Shown here: positions 1-8,348 of the stretch, one piece after another
How positions within the stretch are numbered: position 1 is the first letter of the stretch
How the letters are laid out: every line of letters starts with the position of its first letter
DNA from: Cognatishimia sp. WU-CL00825
Lineage (GTDB): Bacteria > Pseudomonadota > Alphaproteobacteria > Rhodobacterales > Rhodobacteraceae
Length of the DNA: 64,000 nt
Direction of reading: 5' to 3'
Assembly: GCF_040364665.1 (NCBI RefSeq)
Contig: NZ_BAABWX010000003.1
Coordinates: 186,001-250,000, forward strand
Made by a program: the position numbers and the translations under genes
Notes under the pieces: generated by a model
Seen by the model: only the letters and a program-made list of their open reading frames with translations
What the model was told of the DNA's origin: nothing
Databases searched by the model: none

Positions 1-1
1 C

Positions 2-790
2 GGCGCTGCGCAATGGCTGGCCACCGGTGAAGCGGCAGAGTTTTCGCTGGCAGAAAAGCCTGACAACCAATGGGAAATCTGGGCCGATCTGCAAAAAATT
101 GGCGTCGATATGGTGATCTTGCCGGCCGAGGGCCGCAAGAAACAGATGCTATTGGCCGATATGGACAGCACGATGATCCAGCAAGAATGCATCGACGAGC
201 TGGCAGATGTGGCTGGCGTGGGCGCGCGCGTCAAAGACATCACCGCGCGGGCGATGAACGGCGAGTTGGATTTTGACGGGGCGCTGACGGAACGGGTGGG
301 CCTGCTGAAAGATCTGGATGAAAGCGTGATCGCTGAAGTGATAAAAACCCGCATTACATTGATGCCGGGTGGCAAAACACTGTTGGCAACGATGAAACGC
401 AATGGGGCCTATGCGGCACTGGTGTCAGGCGGCTTTACCGCCTTTACCGGCCATGTGGCAAAAACCCTTGGCTTTGACGAGAACCGCGCCAATACGCTGT
501 TGGTGGCCGATGGCAAGTTAACAGGCAACGTCGGGCGTCCAATCCTGGGCCGCGAAGCCAAAGTGCAGGCCTTAAAAGACATCACCCAACGTTTGGGCCT
601 GGCCCAAGACGACGTGATGGCGGTGGGTGACGGGGCCAATGATCTGGGCATGTTGGGATTGGCGGGGGCCGGAGTGGCCCTGCACGCCAAACCTTCGGTG
701 GCCGCCCAATGTGACATTCGCATCAACCACGGCGACCTGACGGCGCTTTTGTACATCCAGGGCTACGCGCAAAACGAATTTGCTTCCTAA
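2..790 (+). CDS. serB: Phosphoserine phosphatase SerB, 5' end missing
   Basis: Dephosphorylates phosphoserine in the last step of serine biosynthesis; cytoplasmic HAD-superfamily enzyme. The frame is open from base 2 to the left edge, so the start lies outside the window; the ATG at 110 is internal because homologous-looking sequence continues before it. HAD motif I (DMDST, bases about 167-181, nucleophile Asp) is followed by the family's ECIDELA segment, motif II (LVSGGFTAF) and motif III/IV (VGDGANDLGML). The C-terminus is complete. The next gene starts 4 bases after the stop codon. Sure of family; true length unknown, as the N-terminal regulatory part typical of SerB is largely cut off. 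Confidence 0.95.
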   Translation, partial: GAAQWLATGEAAEFSLAEKPDNQWEIWADLQKIGVDMVILPAEGRKKQMLLADMDSTMIQQECIDELADVAGVGARVKDITARAMNGELDFDGALTERVGLLKDLDESVIAEVIKTRITLMPGGKTLLATMKRNGAYAALVSGGFTAFTGHVAKTLGFDENRANTLLVADGKLTGNVGRPILGREAKVQALKDITQRLGLAQDDVMAVGDGANDLGMLGLAGAGVALHAKPSVAAQCDIRINHGDLTALLYIQGYAQNEFAS

Positions 791-793
791 TTG

Positions 794-1552
794 ATGTTTG
801 AAGTCTCCTTTGACATCCTCCTGATGCTGCTGGCCGCGGGTTTTGCGGCGGGCTTTGTTGATGCGATAGCGGGGGGCGGTGGTTTGATCACGGTGCCGGT
901 GCTGATGTTGACCGGGGCCAATCCGGTCACCGCATTGGCCACCAATAAAGTACAAGGGGTGTTTGGCGCGGCAACGGCGGCCTTGTCCTATGCCAAGGGC
1001 GGTCACGTTGATTTGCGCACGCAGATTGTCCCGGCAACAATTGCTTTTATTGCCTCAATCGGCGGTGCGCTGCTGGTTTCGGTCATGCCAACACAGGTGA
1101 TCAAGATCTTCCTACCCATTCTCATGGTGGGCATTGCCGTTTTTTTCGCCACCAAAAAAGGGCTCGACGACCGGGACAAAACGCGCCGCATGGCCCCAGC
1201 GCTGTTCATGCTAACGATGGTGCCGCTGATTGCCGGATATGACGGGCTGCTGGGGCCGGGCACCGGCAGTTTCTTTATGCTCGCATTTGTATCACTTGGC
1301 GGTTACGGCATCCTAAAGGCCACCGCCCATACCAAATTGCTTAATTTTGCCTCCAACGCTGGTGCCTTGTTGACCTTCGCCTTTGTCGCAACCCCATGGT
1401 GGTTGACCGGTTTGGCCATGGGCGTCGCGCAAATCTTTGGTGCCCGCCTGGGCGCATCTTTAGCGCAAAAAATCGGCTCAAAACTGATCAAACCCTTACT
1501 TGTACTGACCTCTTTCGCGCTCGCAGCCAAACTTCTTTGGGACATGCTCTAA
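794..1552 (+). CDS. TSUP (TauE/SafE, YfcA-like) family membrane permease
   Basis: A 252-residue polytopic inner-membrane protein with about eight hydrophobic segments. The GFVDAIAGGGGLITVP stretch near residue 20 and the GYDGLLGPGTGSFFM stretch near residue 148 are the duplicated glycine-rich signatures of the TSUP family, in the YfcA subgroup. Family members export or import sulfur-containing or small organic anions; the substrate cannot be read from sequence. A TTG three bases upstream (791) is in frame, but the ATG at 794 is the natural start. It follows serB by 3 bases, so it is probably cotranscribed, although no functional link is evident. Confidence 0.88.
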   Translation: MFEVSFDILLMLLAAGFAAGFVDAIAGGGGLITVPVLMLTGANPVTALATNKVQGVFGAATAALSYAKGGHVDLRTQIVPATIAFIASIGGALLVSVMPTQVIKIFLPILMVGIAVFFATKKGLDDRDKTRRMAPALFMLTMVPLIAGYDGLLGPGTGSFFMLAFVSLGGYGILKATAHTKLLNFASNAGALLTFAFVATPWWLTGLAMGVAQIFGARLGASLAQKIGSKLIKPLLVLTSFALAAKLLWDML

Positions 1553-1560
1553 CGCTCCTG

Positions 1561-1582
1561 CTTCATCTTTCCAAAAATACTC
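1561..1582. repeat. Copy of a dispersed intergenic motif (CTTCATCTTTCCAAAAATACTC)
   Basis: Lies 8 bases after the stop of the TSUP permease gene. Similar strings occur at 40658, 41617, 50266 and 55674, always outside genes. See the finding on this repeat family. Confidence 0.45.
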
Positions 1583-1658
1583 AAAATCCACCCAAGCAAA
1601 TCACATCGACGCCCGATTTTAGGCGGCGGTTACATCCGTCTCGGTCTAAGCTGTGTGC

Positions 1659-2723
1659 ATGATGTCCTATTTGCCAAATCACAGCACGCTGTACGCTGCC
1701 CTTTGCAACCGCGATGACGCCTATGACGGCCGCGTATGGGTTGGGGTCTCTTCCACCGGAATTTTCTGCCGGCTGTCCTGCCCTGCCCGGAACCCTAAAC
1801 CAGAAAACTGCCAATTCTTTGACTCGGTTGGCTCTTGCATCGAGGCCGGATTTCGCGCCTGCAAACGCTGTCACCCCTTGGCACCCATGGCCAAGGCTGA
1901 ACCAATCATCCAACAATTGCTAGCGGCGCTCGAGGCCCGGCCCTCTTATCGTTGGCGTGAGGCTGATATGGCCCGCATGGGATTGGACGCCTCTACCGTG
2001 CGGCGTGCATTCAAACGACATTTCGGCATGACCTTTCTAGAAATGGCGCGGCAACGGCGTTTGCGAGAGGGGTTTACCACACTCGCCAAAGGCGGCCCGG
2101 TGATCGCAGCACAACTGGATGCGGGCTTTGAAAGCCCAAGCGCGTTTCGTGCGGCATTTGGCAAATTACTGGGCCAAAGTCCGGGCAGTTTTGCCGCTGA
2201 CGCCCTGTTGCGTGCCGAGGTGATAGACACCCCACTCGGCTCTATGGTTGCTGTGTGTGATAAGCACGCGCTGCACCTTTTGGAATTTATGGATCGCAAG
2301 GCGTTGCCGGCGTCGTTGAAAAAATTACAGGGCTTTGCCAAAGGCTCCTTGGGCTTTGGGCGCTTTGAAATTACCAACCATGTAAAAGCCCAACTAAAAG
2401 CGTTTTTTGACGGAGATAGAGCCACATTTGACATGCCGCTGGCCTATCATGGAACAGAATTTACCAAGGATTTGTGGCAAGCGCTCTGCCAGATTCCTGC
2501 TGGTGAAACGCGGTCTTATTCGGATATGGCTAGAGCCATTGGTCGCCCCGCTTCGGTGCGGGCGGTGGCGCGGGCGAATGGGGCCAATCAAATTGCCCTG
2601 ATCGTGCCCTGCCATCGCGTGATTGGCGCAGATGGGTCGTTGACCGGATACGGTGGCGGTCTTTGGCGCAAACAGCGGCTAATCGAACTAGAGCAGGCCT
2701 ATAAGGATAAAACAGCGGCATGA
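1659..2723 (+). CDS. ada: Ada: methylated-DNA repair protein and adaptive-response activator
   Basis: A 354-residue trifunctional protein. The N-terminal Ada domain has the four-cysteine zinc site (FCRLSC and ACKRC, residues about 36-72), whose first Cys accepts methyl groups from phosphotriesters. An AraC-type helix-turn-helix follows (residues about 90-185; VRRAFKRHFGMTF is visible). The C-terminal O6-methylguanine methyltransferase domain carries the active site PCHRVIGADGS and the trailing TGYGGG. This matches full-length E. coli Ada. GTG 1653, ATG 1659 and ATG 1662 are alternative starts, none with a strong ribosome site. It overlaps the next gene by ATGA, so the two are probably translated together. 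Confidence 0.95.
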   Translation: MMSYLPNHSTLYAALCNRDDAYDGRVWVGVSSTGIFCRLSCPARNPKPENCQFFDSVGSCIEAGFRACKRCHPLAPMAKAEPIIQQLLAALEARPSYRWREADMARMGLDASTVRRAFKRHFGMTFLEMARQRRLREGFTTLAKGGPVIAAQLDAGFESPSAFRAAFGKLLGQSPGSFAADALLRAEVIDTPLGSMVAVCDKHALHLLEFMDRKALPASLKKLQGFAKGSLGFGRFEITNHVKAQLKAFFDGDRATFDMPLAYHGTEFTKDLWQALCQIPAGETRSYSDMARAIGRPASVRAVARANGANQIALIVPCHRVIGADGSLTGYGGGLWRKQRLIELEQAYKDKTAA

Positions 2724-3499
2724 CGCAGGCAGAATTGGCAGCAGAGTTTGCTGCAATGCACCAAAAGGGTGACCCTTTGGTGTTATATAATATTTGGGAT
2801 GCAGGCTCAGCCCGTGTGGTGGTCGAAGCTGGAGCCAAAGCTGTGGCCACAGGCAGTTGGTCTGTGGCAGCAAGCCAGGGCCATGAGGATGGCGAACAAC
2901 TGCCGTTAGAGATGGCATTGATGGGCATTCGCCGCATCTGCAAGACGGTTGATGTGCCCGTAACATTGGATTTTGAAGGGGCCTATGCCACCGGTCCGAC
3001 TGGGGTTGGCACCAATGTGACGCGCGCCTTGAAACTGGGGGTGGTTGGCATCAACCTAGAGGATCAAGTGATTGGCGGCAAAGGCTTACATAAAACCCCG
3101 GACCAAGCCCGCCGGGTCGCGGGCGCACGCGCAGCTGCTACCGAGTTTAACGTGCCGTTGTTTATCAACGCCCGCACCGATGTCTTTTTGCGCGAACCCA
3201 ACCGCGATTGGCATGCCGGATTGATGCCACAAGCCCTTGAGCGTCTAGAAGCCTATGCAGCAGCGGGGGCAAGCGGGTTGTTTGTGCCCGGATTGGTGGA
3301 CCTGGCCTTGATCAAACAGGTTGTGGATGCCTTTGATTTACCGGTGAATGTGATGAGGGGGCCCGAGAGCGCCGGGATCGACGCTTTGGCCGATCTGGGG
3401 GTTGCGCGCATCAGCTATGGGCCTGCGCCTTATCGGCAAGCAATGCAGGATTTGGCCGTGCGTTATCTGGACGCGATTGCAAAACCAATTGTCGAGTAG
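2720..3499 (+). CDS. Isocitrate lyase / PEP phosphonomutase family protein
   Basis: A 259-residue TIM-barrel enzyme of the PEP mutase/methylisocitrate lyase superfamily. The metal-binding region is visible as TLDFEGAYA (near residue 80), then GINLEDQ (near 115) and FINARTDVF (near 150). The KKCGH-type lyase cysteine loop of true isocitrate lyases is not seen, so C-C or P-C bond cleavage of an oxaloacetate-like substrate (oxaloacetate decarboxylase or carboxyPEP mutase type) is as likely as a lyase. It starts inside the ada stop codon (ATGA overlap), an unusual partner for a DNA repair gene; coupling may simply reflect operon compaction. Confidence 0.8.
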   Translation: MTQAELAAEFAAMHQKGDPLVLYNIWDAGSARVVVEAGAKAVATGSWSVAASQGHEDGEQLPLEMALMGIRRICKTVDVPVTLDFEGAYATGPTGVGTNVTRALKLGVVGINLEDQVIGGKGLHKTPDQARRVAGARAAATEFNVPLFINARTDVFLREPNRDWHAGLMPQALERLEAYAAAGASGLFVPGLVDLALIKQVVDAFDLPVNVMRGPESAGIDALADLGVARISYGPAPYRQAMQDLAVRYLDAIAKPIVE

Positions 3500-3550
3500 C
3501 ATTTTTCGCTGGGGCGCCTATATCTGGGGCCTCAGCAAAAGGACCCGCAG

Positions 3551-4045
3551 ATGAAACTGGCCTATACGATGACCGAGGGCAAAGGCGATTTAGACGCCGT
3601 GTTGTACCATTTTGCCCAAGCACAAATCAAACGTGGCTTGCGGGTTGGCGGTGTGGTTCAGGTGAATACGGATCGCGACGATTGCCCATTGTGCGACATG
3701 GATGTGCAGGTTTTGCCGGACGGGCCGACCTATCGCATTTCACAGAACCTGGGCAAAGAGGCCCGTGGCTGCCGGTTGGACCCAGAAGCGCTGGAGCAAT
3801 CGGTGGCCGAAGTTGGCGCGCGGCTGAACGCTGATCTGGATCTGTTGGTCTTGAACAAATTTGGCAAGCACGAGGCCGGTGGCCGCGGGTTTCGAGACAC
3901 AATTGGTCAGGCCCTGGCGCTTGGAGTGCCGGTTGTTTGTGGCGTCAACAGTCTGAACCGTGCGGCGCTGGAAGATTTCTGCGATGGCATGGCGGAATAT
4001 GTTGCGCCTTCATCCGGGGCGCTAGAGAAATGGCTTGCCACATAG
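3551..4045 (+). CDS. DUF2478 family protein
   Basis: A 164-residue cytoplasmic protein. The GGVVQ.N segment, a pair of cysteines in DDCPLCDMDV, RISQNLGKEARGCRLD and LVLNKFGKHEAGGRGFRD are the recognisable landmarks of DUF2478, a family often found beside molybdate transporters and probably nucleotide binding by its fold. No P-loop is seen. The start has a near-consensus ribosome site (AAAGGA, 8 bases upstream). It stands alone between a PEP mutase-like gene and the convergent znuB; no molybdate genes are adjacent here. Function unknown. Confidence 0.75.
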   Translation: MKLAYTMTEGKGDLDAVLYHFAQAQIKRGLRVGGVVQVNTDRDDCPLCDMDVQVLPDGPTYRISQNLGKEARGCRLDPEALEQSVAEVGARLNADLDLLVLNKFGKHEAGGRGFRDTIGQALALGVPVVCGVNSLNRAALEDFCDGMAEYVAPSSGALEKWLAT

Positions 4046-4048
4046 GCG

Positions 4049-4840
4049 CTATGCGGCTCTGAACCGGCCCAAAATCATCGCCATGGCAAACAAGCCTGCT
4101 GCCACACAAACGATGCTTGGCCCGGCGGGCGTGTCGTAAAGGAAGCTGAGACGCAATCCTAATACAGCCGATATGCCCCCCAAAGCAGCGGCGGCCACCG
4201 CCATGGATTCGGGCGTCTGGGCCAAGGGGCGCGCGGCGGCGGCCGGGATAATCAGCATTGCGACAATCAGCAAAACGCCGACAACTTTGATGGCCACAGC
4301 CACCACCACCGCAAGACAGATCGTCAAGATCAGCTGTTCGCGGCGCGGATCGATGCCGCTGGCATAGGCCAAACCGTGATTGAGCGTGGCTGTGAGCAAG
4401 GCCGACCAGCGATAGACCATCAAAGCCATAACCGCGACGGCCCCGATCCAGATCACCGCAAGGTCAGATTTACTGACAGCCAGAATATCGCCAAACAAAT
4501 AGGCCATCAGATCCAGGCGCACGCCTTGCAAAAAACTGACGGCCACAAGGCCAATAGCCAAGGCCGAATGCGCCATGACGCCGAGCAAAGTGTCCATTGC
4601 ATAGCCGCGCCCAGAGAGCGACGTGACTGTAAGCGCCATGATCAGCGCAACCGCCAATGCACCCGTAAAAACCGAAGTATTCAGAGCCAAACTTAGCGCA
4701 ATTCCAAGGATGGCCGCATGGCTTGTGGCGTCCCCAAAATAGGCCATGCGCCGCCAAACTACAAAGCAGCCAAGGGGGGCCGCAGCTAGGGCCACGCCGA
4801 TCCCTGCAAGGGTCGCGCGGATGAGGAAATCATCAAGCAT
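4049..4840 (-). CDS. znuB: ZnuB: zinc ABC transporter permease
   Basis: Integral-membrane subunit of the high-affinity zinc importer (ABC-3 family). The protein from the ATG at 4840 has about 263 residues with 7-8 hydrophobic segments; the segment WRRMAYFGDATSHAAILG is the typical permease loop that contacts the ATPase. An upstream in-frame extension lies inside znuC and is rejected because MLDDFLIRATLAG is the expected N-terminus. Its start overlaps the znuC stop by 8 bases, implying translational coupling. Its 3' end nearly abuts the convergent DUF2478 gene (3-base gap), with no terminator between them. Confidence 0.93.
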   Translation of the reverse strand: MLDDFLIRATLAGIGVALAAAPLGCFVVWRRMAYFGDATSHAAILGIALSLALNTSVFTGALAVALIMALTVTSLSGRGYAMDTLLGVMAHSALAIGLVAVSFLQGVRLDLMAYLFGDILAVSKSDLAVIWIGAVAVMALMVYRWSALLTATLNHGLAYASGIDPRREQLILTICLAVVVAVAIKVVGVLLIVAMLIIPAAAARPLAQTPESMAVAAAALGGISAVLGLRLSFLYDTPAGPSIVCVAAGLFAMAMILGRFRAA

Positions 4841-5573
4841 GGGTGCAGCCCTCGTGCGTGTCTTTTTCGTGGCTGTGGTCATGATCGTGGCGGTACAGAG
4901 CCAAGGCCCCCTGTGTTCCAGAGCCAAAAAGTGCGCGATATTCAGGGGCTGAGGCCACGATATCGGGCGTGCCGTGACAACAGACATGACCATTTAGGCA
5001 AACCACGCGATCAGAGGCGCTCATGACGACGTGGAGTTCGTGGCTGACCATCAAAACCGCCGCCCCAAGATCGCGGCGGATGTCTTCGATCAATCGATAG
5101 AGCGCGGCAGAGCCGGGTTGGTCAAGGCCGGTTGTCGGCTCGTCCAGGATCAGCAATTCGGGATCTTCCAGCAACGCGCGGGCCAGCAGCACCCGTTGGA
5201 ATTGGCCACCCGACAGGGCAAACATTTGTCTGGTCTGCAAATCATCCGCGCCAACCCGTTTCAGCGCCTGATCGATGGCCGCTTTGTTGCGCCGTTTTGG
5301 CAGGCTGAGGAAACGATTGACGGTGATCGGCAGGGTTGGATCAATGTGCAGCTTTTGTGGCACATAGCCAATGCGCAGTTTCGGCTTTTGCGTCACTGAC
5401 CCGCTGGCGGGTTTCAACGCCCCAATAAGGGCACGCAGCAAGGTTGATTTGCCAGAGCCGTTGGGACCAACAATAGTGACAATTTCACCTTGGTTGATGG
5501 AAAAATCGACGTTGCGAATGGCGACGTGACCACCCATTTGCACGGTGAGATTCTGCGTTGAAACCAAACTCAT
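4833..5573 (-). CDS. znuC: ZnuC: zinc ABC transporter ATPase
   Basis: ATPase subunit powering zinc import through ZnuB. Walker A GPNGSGKST (residues about 35-43), signature LSGGQFQRV (about 120-128), Walker B LLILDEPT, and the H-loop segment VSHELHVV are all present. The extreme C-terminus is histidine rich (RHDHDHSHEKDTHEGCTHA), as in many ZnuC proteins, and may bind zinc. The ATG at 5573 is chosen: it overlaps the zur stop codon by one base (TAATG), whereas the upstream extension lies within zur. Operon order is zur-znuC-znuB. Confidence 0.95.
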   Translation of the reverse strand: MSLVSTQNLTVQMGGHVAIRNVDFSINQGEIVTIVGPNGSGKSTLLRALIGALKPASGSVTQKPKLRIGYVPQKLHIDPTLPITVNRFLSLPKRRNKAAIDQALKRVGADDLQTRQMFALSGGQFQRVLLARALLEDPELLILDEPTTGLDQPGSAALYRLIEDIRRDLGAAVLMVSHELHVVMSASDRVVCLNGHVCCHGTPDIVASAPEYRALFGSGTQGALALYRHDHDHSHEKDTHEGCTHA

Positions 5574-6046
5574 TATTCGGCGGCCTGACAATTTGGGCAA
5601 AGCCCTTCGGCTTCGATCACGGTGGCCTCTATGGCAAATCCAAGATCACCGGCGGCCTGCCTGAGACCCGTGGCCGGTTGGCTTTGGGTTTCGACCACTT
5701 TGGAACAGGAGCGGCAGATCATAAAGGCCGGGGCATGGTCTGCGCCGGGGTGGGCGCAGGCGATATAGGCGTTTAGTTTTTCAACCTTGTGCACAAAGCC
5801 ATTGCTGACCAGAAAATCAAGCGCGCGATAGACCACCGGCGGCTGTTTCCCCAATCCTTCGACCGCCAGAATGGGCAGGATATCATAGGCCCCCATGGCG
5901 CGATGTTCGCCCAGCAATATCTCTAGGACACGGCGGCGCACCGGCGTGAATTGCAGGTTCTGAGCAGCGCATTGGGCTTCGGCCACAACAATTGCGTCTG
6001 TGACACAGGCCTTGTGATCATGTGGTTGGAAACCATGCGCTGTCAT
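5573..6046 (-). CDS. zur: Zur: zinc uptake repressor (Fur family)
   Basis: A 157-residue Fur-family metalloregulator. The DNA-binding winged helix covers about residues 15-85 (QNLQFTPVRRRVLEILL and PPVVYRALDFL). The structural zinc site is given by the cysteine pairs CRSC and CPNC in the C-terminal half, and the regulatory site by His/Cys/Asp in the CAHPGADHAPAF segment. Its position as first gene of a znu operon, divergent from znuA, identifies it as Zur rather than Fur or Mur. It should bind the two palindromic boxes in the 85-base region upstream and repress both directions when zinc is sufficient. Confidence 0.93.
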   Translation of the reverse strand: MTAHGFQPHDHKACVTDAIVVAEAQCAAQNLQFTPVRRRVLEILLGEHRAMGAYDILPILAVEGLGKQPPVVYRALDFLVSNGFVHKVEKLNAYIACAHPGADHAPAFMICRSCSKVVETQSQPATGLRQAAGDLGFAIEATVIEAEGLCPNCQAAE

Positions 6047-6069
6047 AACTACCTCTCAGGTTTGGGGTT

Positions 6070-6087
6070 GATATAGTATAACATATC
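6070..6087. promoter_or_regulatory. Candidate Zur box 1
   Basis: GATATAGTATAACATATC: GATAT and ATATC arms around an AT-rich centre, an imperfect 18-bp palindrome in the zur-znuA divergent promoter, 23 bases upstream of zur. It resembles the AT-rich alphaproteobacterial Zur operator. It shares the 10-mer ATAGTATAAC with box 2 (there on the opposite strand). Confidence 0.75.
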
Positions 6088-6101
6088 CTCTAAGTGCAAG
6101 C

Positions 6102-6119
6102 CCGATGTTATACTATTAC
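6102..6119. promoter_or_regulatory. Candidate Zur box 2
   Basis: CCGATGTTATACTATTAC. Aligned with the reverse complement of box 1 it matches at 13 of 18 positions, including the run GTTATACTAT. It sits directly before the znuA start region, suited to blocking znuA transcription. Confidence 0.65.
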
Positions 6120-6131
6120 ATGGAAATTGAC

Positions 6132-7160
6132 ATGTTGAAAAAGATATTTGTTGGCCTTGCTGTGACAGCAGGTTCAGCCCAGGCCGAAGCCCCAAAGGTT
6201 GTGACCGATATTGCGCCGGTTCATTCGCTTGTCGCACGCGTGATGCAGGGCGTTACAGAGCCTTCTTTGATTATGCCAGCGGGGTCTTCGCCACATAATT
6301 ACGCGATGCGCCCATCAGAAGCGCGGGCCTTGCAACAGGCGGAAGTGGTGTTTTGGGTGGGCGAAGATTTGACCCCATGGCTGGAGCGCAGCGTCGACAC
6401 ATTGGCAAGCGATGCGATGTCCGTTGAGCTACTGCATGTCGAAGGTGGCCTGTTGTTGCCCATGCGTGAAAACGCTGTGTTTGCACAACATGAAGACCAC
6501 GAGGAAGACGGTGATCACCACGCCGAAGGTCATGATGACCATGATGACCATGATGACCATGATGACCATGATGACCATGATGACCATGATGACGCGCACA
6601 CAGATCAGGGCAATGACAAACATCATGACGAACACGGTCACGCGCATGATGGCAATGACCCGCATGTCTGGCTGTCTCCGGAAAATGCCAAGCTGTGGCT
6701 GGGCGTGATCGCGGAAACTCTGTCAGAAATCGACTCTAACAATGCGGAATTGTACAGTGTGAATGCCGCAGCAGCTGTGTCTGAATTGGACGATTTGGTG
6801 GATCGCATGCGCGGCGACCTAGCGCCTTATGCAGAAACGCCCTTTGTGGTTTTTCATGATGCCTATCAATATTTCGAGGCCAGCATTGGCCTTCAGGCGC
6901 GGGGTGCTTTGCAATTGTCTGATGCTTCGACACCCAGTGCCGCACGCCTGCATGATATTCAGGAAGAGATTGCGGAGCAGGGCATTCAATGTGTTTTCGC
7001 AGAGCCACAATTCAATGACGCCATCGTGCATTCTGTGGCACCTGACGGCGTGAAAATTGGCCTGCTTGATCCATTGGGTGTGGAGCTGGGCACCGGTCCT
7101 TCGTTGTACCCAAATCTGTTGAACGCGATGGCAAAATCTTTTGAAAAGTGTCTAAAATAG
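6132..7160 (+). CDS. znuA: ZnuA: periplasmic zinc-binding protein with histidine-rich loop
   Basis: Captures zinc in the periplasm and passes it to ZnuBC. From the ATG at 6132 the protein has 342 residues: a signal peptide (MLKKIFVGLAVTAGSAQA, cleavage expected after AQA), the N-lobe PVHSLVARVM, a His/Asp-rich metal loop (residues about 117-175) and the C-lobe with FHDAYQYFE and CVFAEPQF. GGAA at 6122-6125 precedes 6132 by a good distance; ATGs at 6105 and 6120 are in frame but 6105 lies inside Zur box 2. The loop contains seven exact 9-bp repeats. Transcribed divergently from zur-znuCB. Confidence 0.93.
   Translation: MLKKIFVGLAVTAGSAQAEAPKVVTDIAPVHSLVARVMQGVTEPSLIMPAGSSPHNYAMRPSEARALQQAEVVFWVGEDLTPWLERSVDTLASDAMSVELLHVEGGLLLPMRENAVFAQHEDHEEDGDHHAEGHDDHDDHDDHDDHDDHDDHDDAHTDQGNDKHHDEHGHAHDGNDPHVWLSPENAKLWLGVIAETLSEIDSNNAELYSVNAAAAVSELDDLVDRMRGDLAPYAETPFVVFHDAYQYFEASIGLQARGALQLSDASTPSAARLHDIQEEIAEQGIQCVFAEPQFNDAIVHSVAPDGVKIGLLDPLGVELGTGPSLYPNLLNAMAKSFEKCLK
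6531..6593 (+). repeat. Seven perfect 9-bp tandem repeats inside znuA
   Basis: The unit CATGATGAC is repeated exactly seven times, encoding (His-Asp-Asp)7 in the metal-binding loop of ZnuA. Because the unit is a multiple of three, changes in copy number would keep the frame. Confidence 0.97.
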
Positions 7161-7196
7161 ACTCTGTTTCTGGCTGACACTGACCATAGAAATTTC

Positions 7197-7222
7197 AAAG
7201 GGGCGCTGTATTGCGCCCTTTT
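7197..7222 (+). terminator. Rho-independent terminator after znuA
   Basis: Stem GGGCGC/GCGCCC with a 6-base loop, flanked by AAA and TTTT; 37 bases after the znuA stop. It also argues against the in-frame TTG at 7211 as the start of the next gene. Confidence 0.75.
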
Positions 7223-7261
7223 GCGTGTTATGCGTGGGAAAACAAACAGGCAGAGCGTGCA

Positions 7262-8314
7262 GTGCGGATTCTATGTGTGACCACCGTCAGGGACGAAGGC
7301 CCCTATTTGCTGGAATGGATCGCCCACCATCGGGCGGCGGGGGTGACGGATTTTCTGATCTATTCCAACGACTGCGATGACGGCACCCATGAGATGCTGA
7401 AGATCCTGCAAATGGCGGGCATCGTGCGCCATGTGCCTCAGGAAAAAGTTGATGGGCAATCAGTACAGTGGCAAGCGTTGAAGGCGGCGTGGAAGCACCC
7501 GCTGCGGCAAAGGGCTGATTGGATCTTGGTCGCGGACGTCGATGAGTTTGTGAATATCAAAGTCGGCGACCACACATTTGCCGATCTGATTGGTGCGGTT
7601 TCGCCCGAGGCTGATGCGGTTGTCATGCAATGGCGCTTGTTTGGCAGCGCGGGCGTGGTTGATCTGACTGACGCGCCGGTGACCGCGCAATTCTCTAAAG
7701 CGATCCCGGCAAACCAGAGTTACCCCATTGCTGCGAGCCTGTGTAAGACCCTGTTTAAGCCCAATGGACCGTTTAACATGTTTGGCGTGCATCGCCCCAA
7801 ACAAAAGGATTTGGCCAAAGCGCGGCGCCCAATTATGGTCGATGGATCGGGTCTGTTTCTGCCAGAAGCCTTTGCAACCACACCGGCGCGCATTTCGATG
7901 TATGGGCTGCCGCCAGGTCGCGATTTGGTGGAGATGAACCATTATGCGGTGCGGTCAGCGAGTGCCTTTCTGCTGAAGCGCGCACGGGGATTGCCAAACC
8001 GCAAGAAAGACATTGGCTTGAACTATTGGGTTGAGCGCAATTTCAACACCGAAACCGACGTTTCTGTTGCGGCGATGCGCCCGGCGACGCAGGCGATGTT
8101 TGACAAGATGCTAGACCTGCCGGGCTTGCGCAAATTGCATCAAGATGCGCTGGCTTGGCACAAAGCCCAATTTGCCGCGTTGATCAGGGAACCAGTCAAC
8201 CAGAAATTGATGACCCAGATAATAACTGCCGGTAGCAGCGCAGTTGTGCCCAAAGATTTGCAGAAACGGCTTTTGACGTGGTATCACGAAGCCAACACGA
8301 GCAACGAAAATTAA
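7262..8314 (+). CDS. Glycosyltransferase, GT2-like (Glyco_tranf_2_4 type)
   Basis: About 350 residues. The N-terminal motif LCVTTVRDEGPYLLEWIAHH and the acidic motif WILVADVDEFVNI (the DxD nucleotide-sugar/metal site, near residue 95) identify a GT-A fold transferase; the ..VEMNHYAVRS segment in the C-terminal half is conserved in the paralogue downstream. Probably modifies capsule or exopolysaccharide at the cytoplasmic face; donor and acceptor unknown. GTG at 7262 is preferred because the frame's earlier TTG (7211) lies in the znuA terminator. First of four consecutive rightward genes of polysaccharide type. Confidence 0.82.
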   Translation: MRILCVTTVRDEGPYLLEWIAHHRAAGVTDFLIYSNDCDDGTHEMLKILQMAGIVRHVPQEKVDGQSVQWQALKAAWKHPLRQRADWILVADVDEFVNIKVGDHTFADLIGAVSPEADAVVMQWRLFGSAGVVDLTDAPVTAQFSKAIPANQSYPIAASLCKTLFKPNGPFNMFGVHRPKQKDLAKARRPIMVDGSGLFLPEAFATTPARISMYGLPPGRDLVEMNHYAVRSASAFLLKRARGLPNRKKDIGLNYWVERNFNTETDVSVAAMRPATQAMFDKMLDLPGLRKLHQDALAWHKAQFAALIREPVNQKLMTQIITAGSSAVVPKDLQKRLLTWYHEANTSNEN

Positions 8315-8348
8315 AGCCCTATAAAGGGCGCAACAGGTACATAGGCAC

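Noticed and set aside
6531..6593. CRISPR-like tandem repeats
   Set aside because: The 9-bp units have no spacers and encode in-frame His-Asp-Asp within znuA.
8316..8329. GCCCT-ATAA-AGGGC hairpin as terminator between the two glycosyltransferase genes
   Set aside because: Short 5-bp stem with no T-run; the genes are probably cotranscribed.
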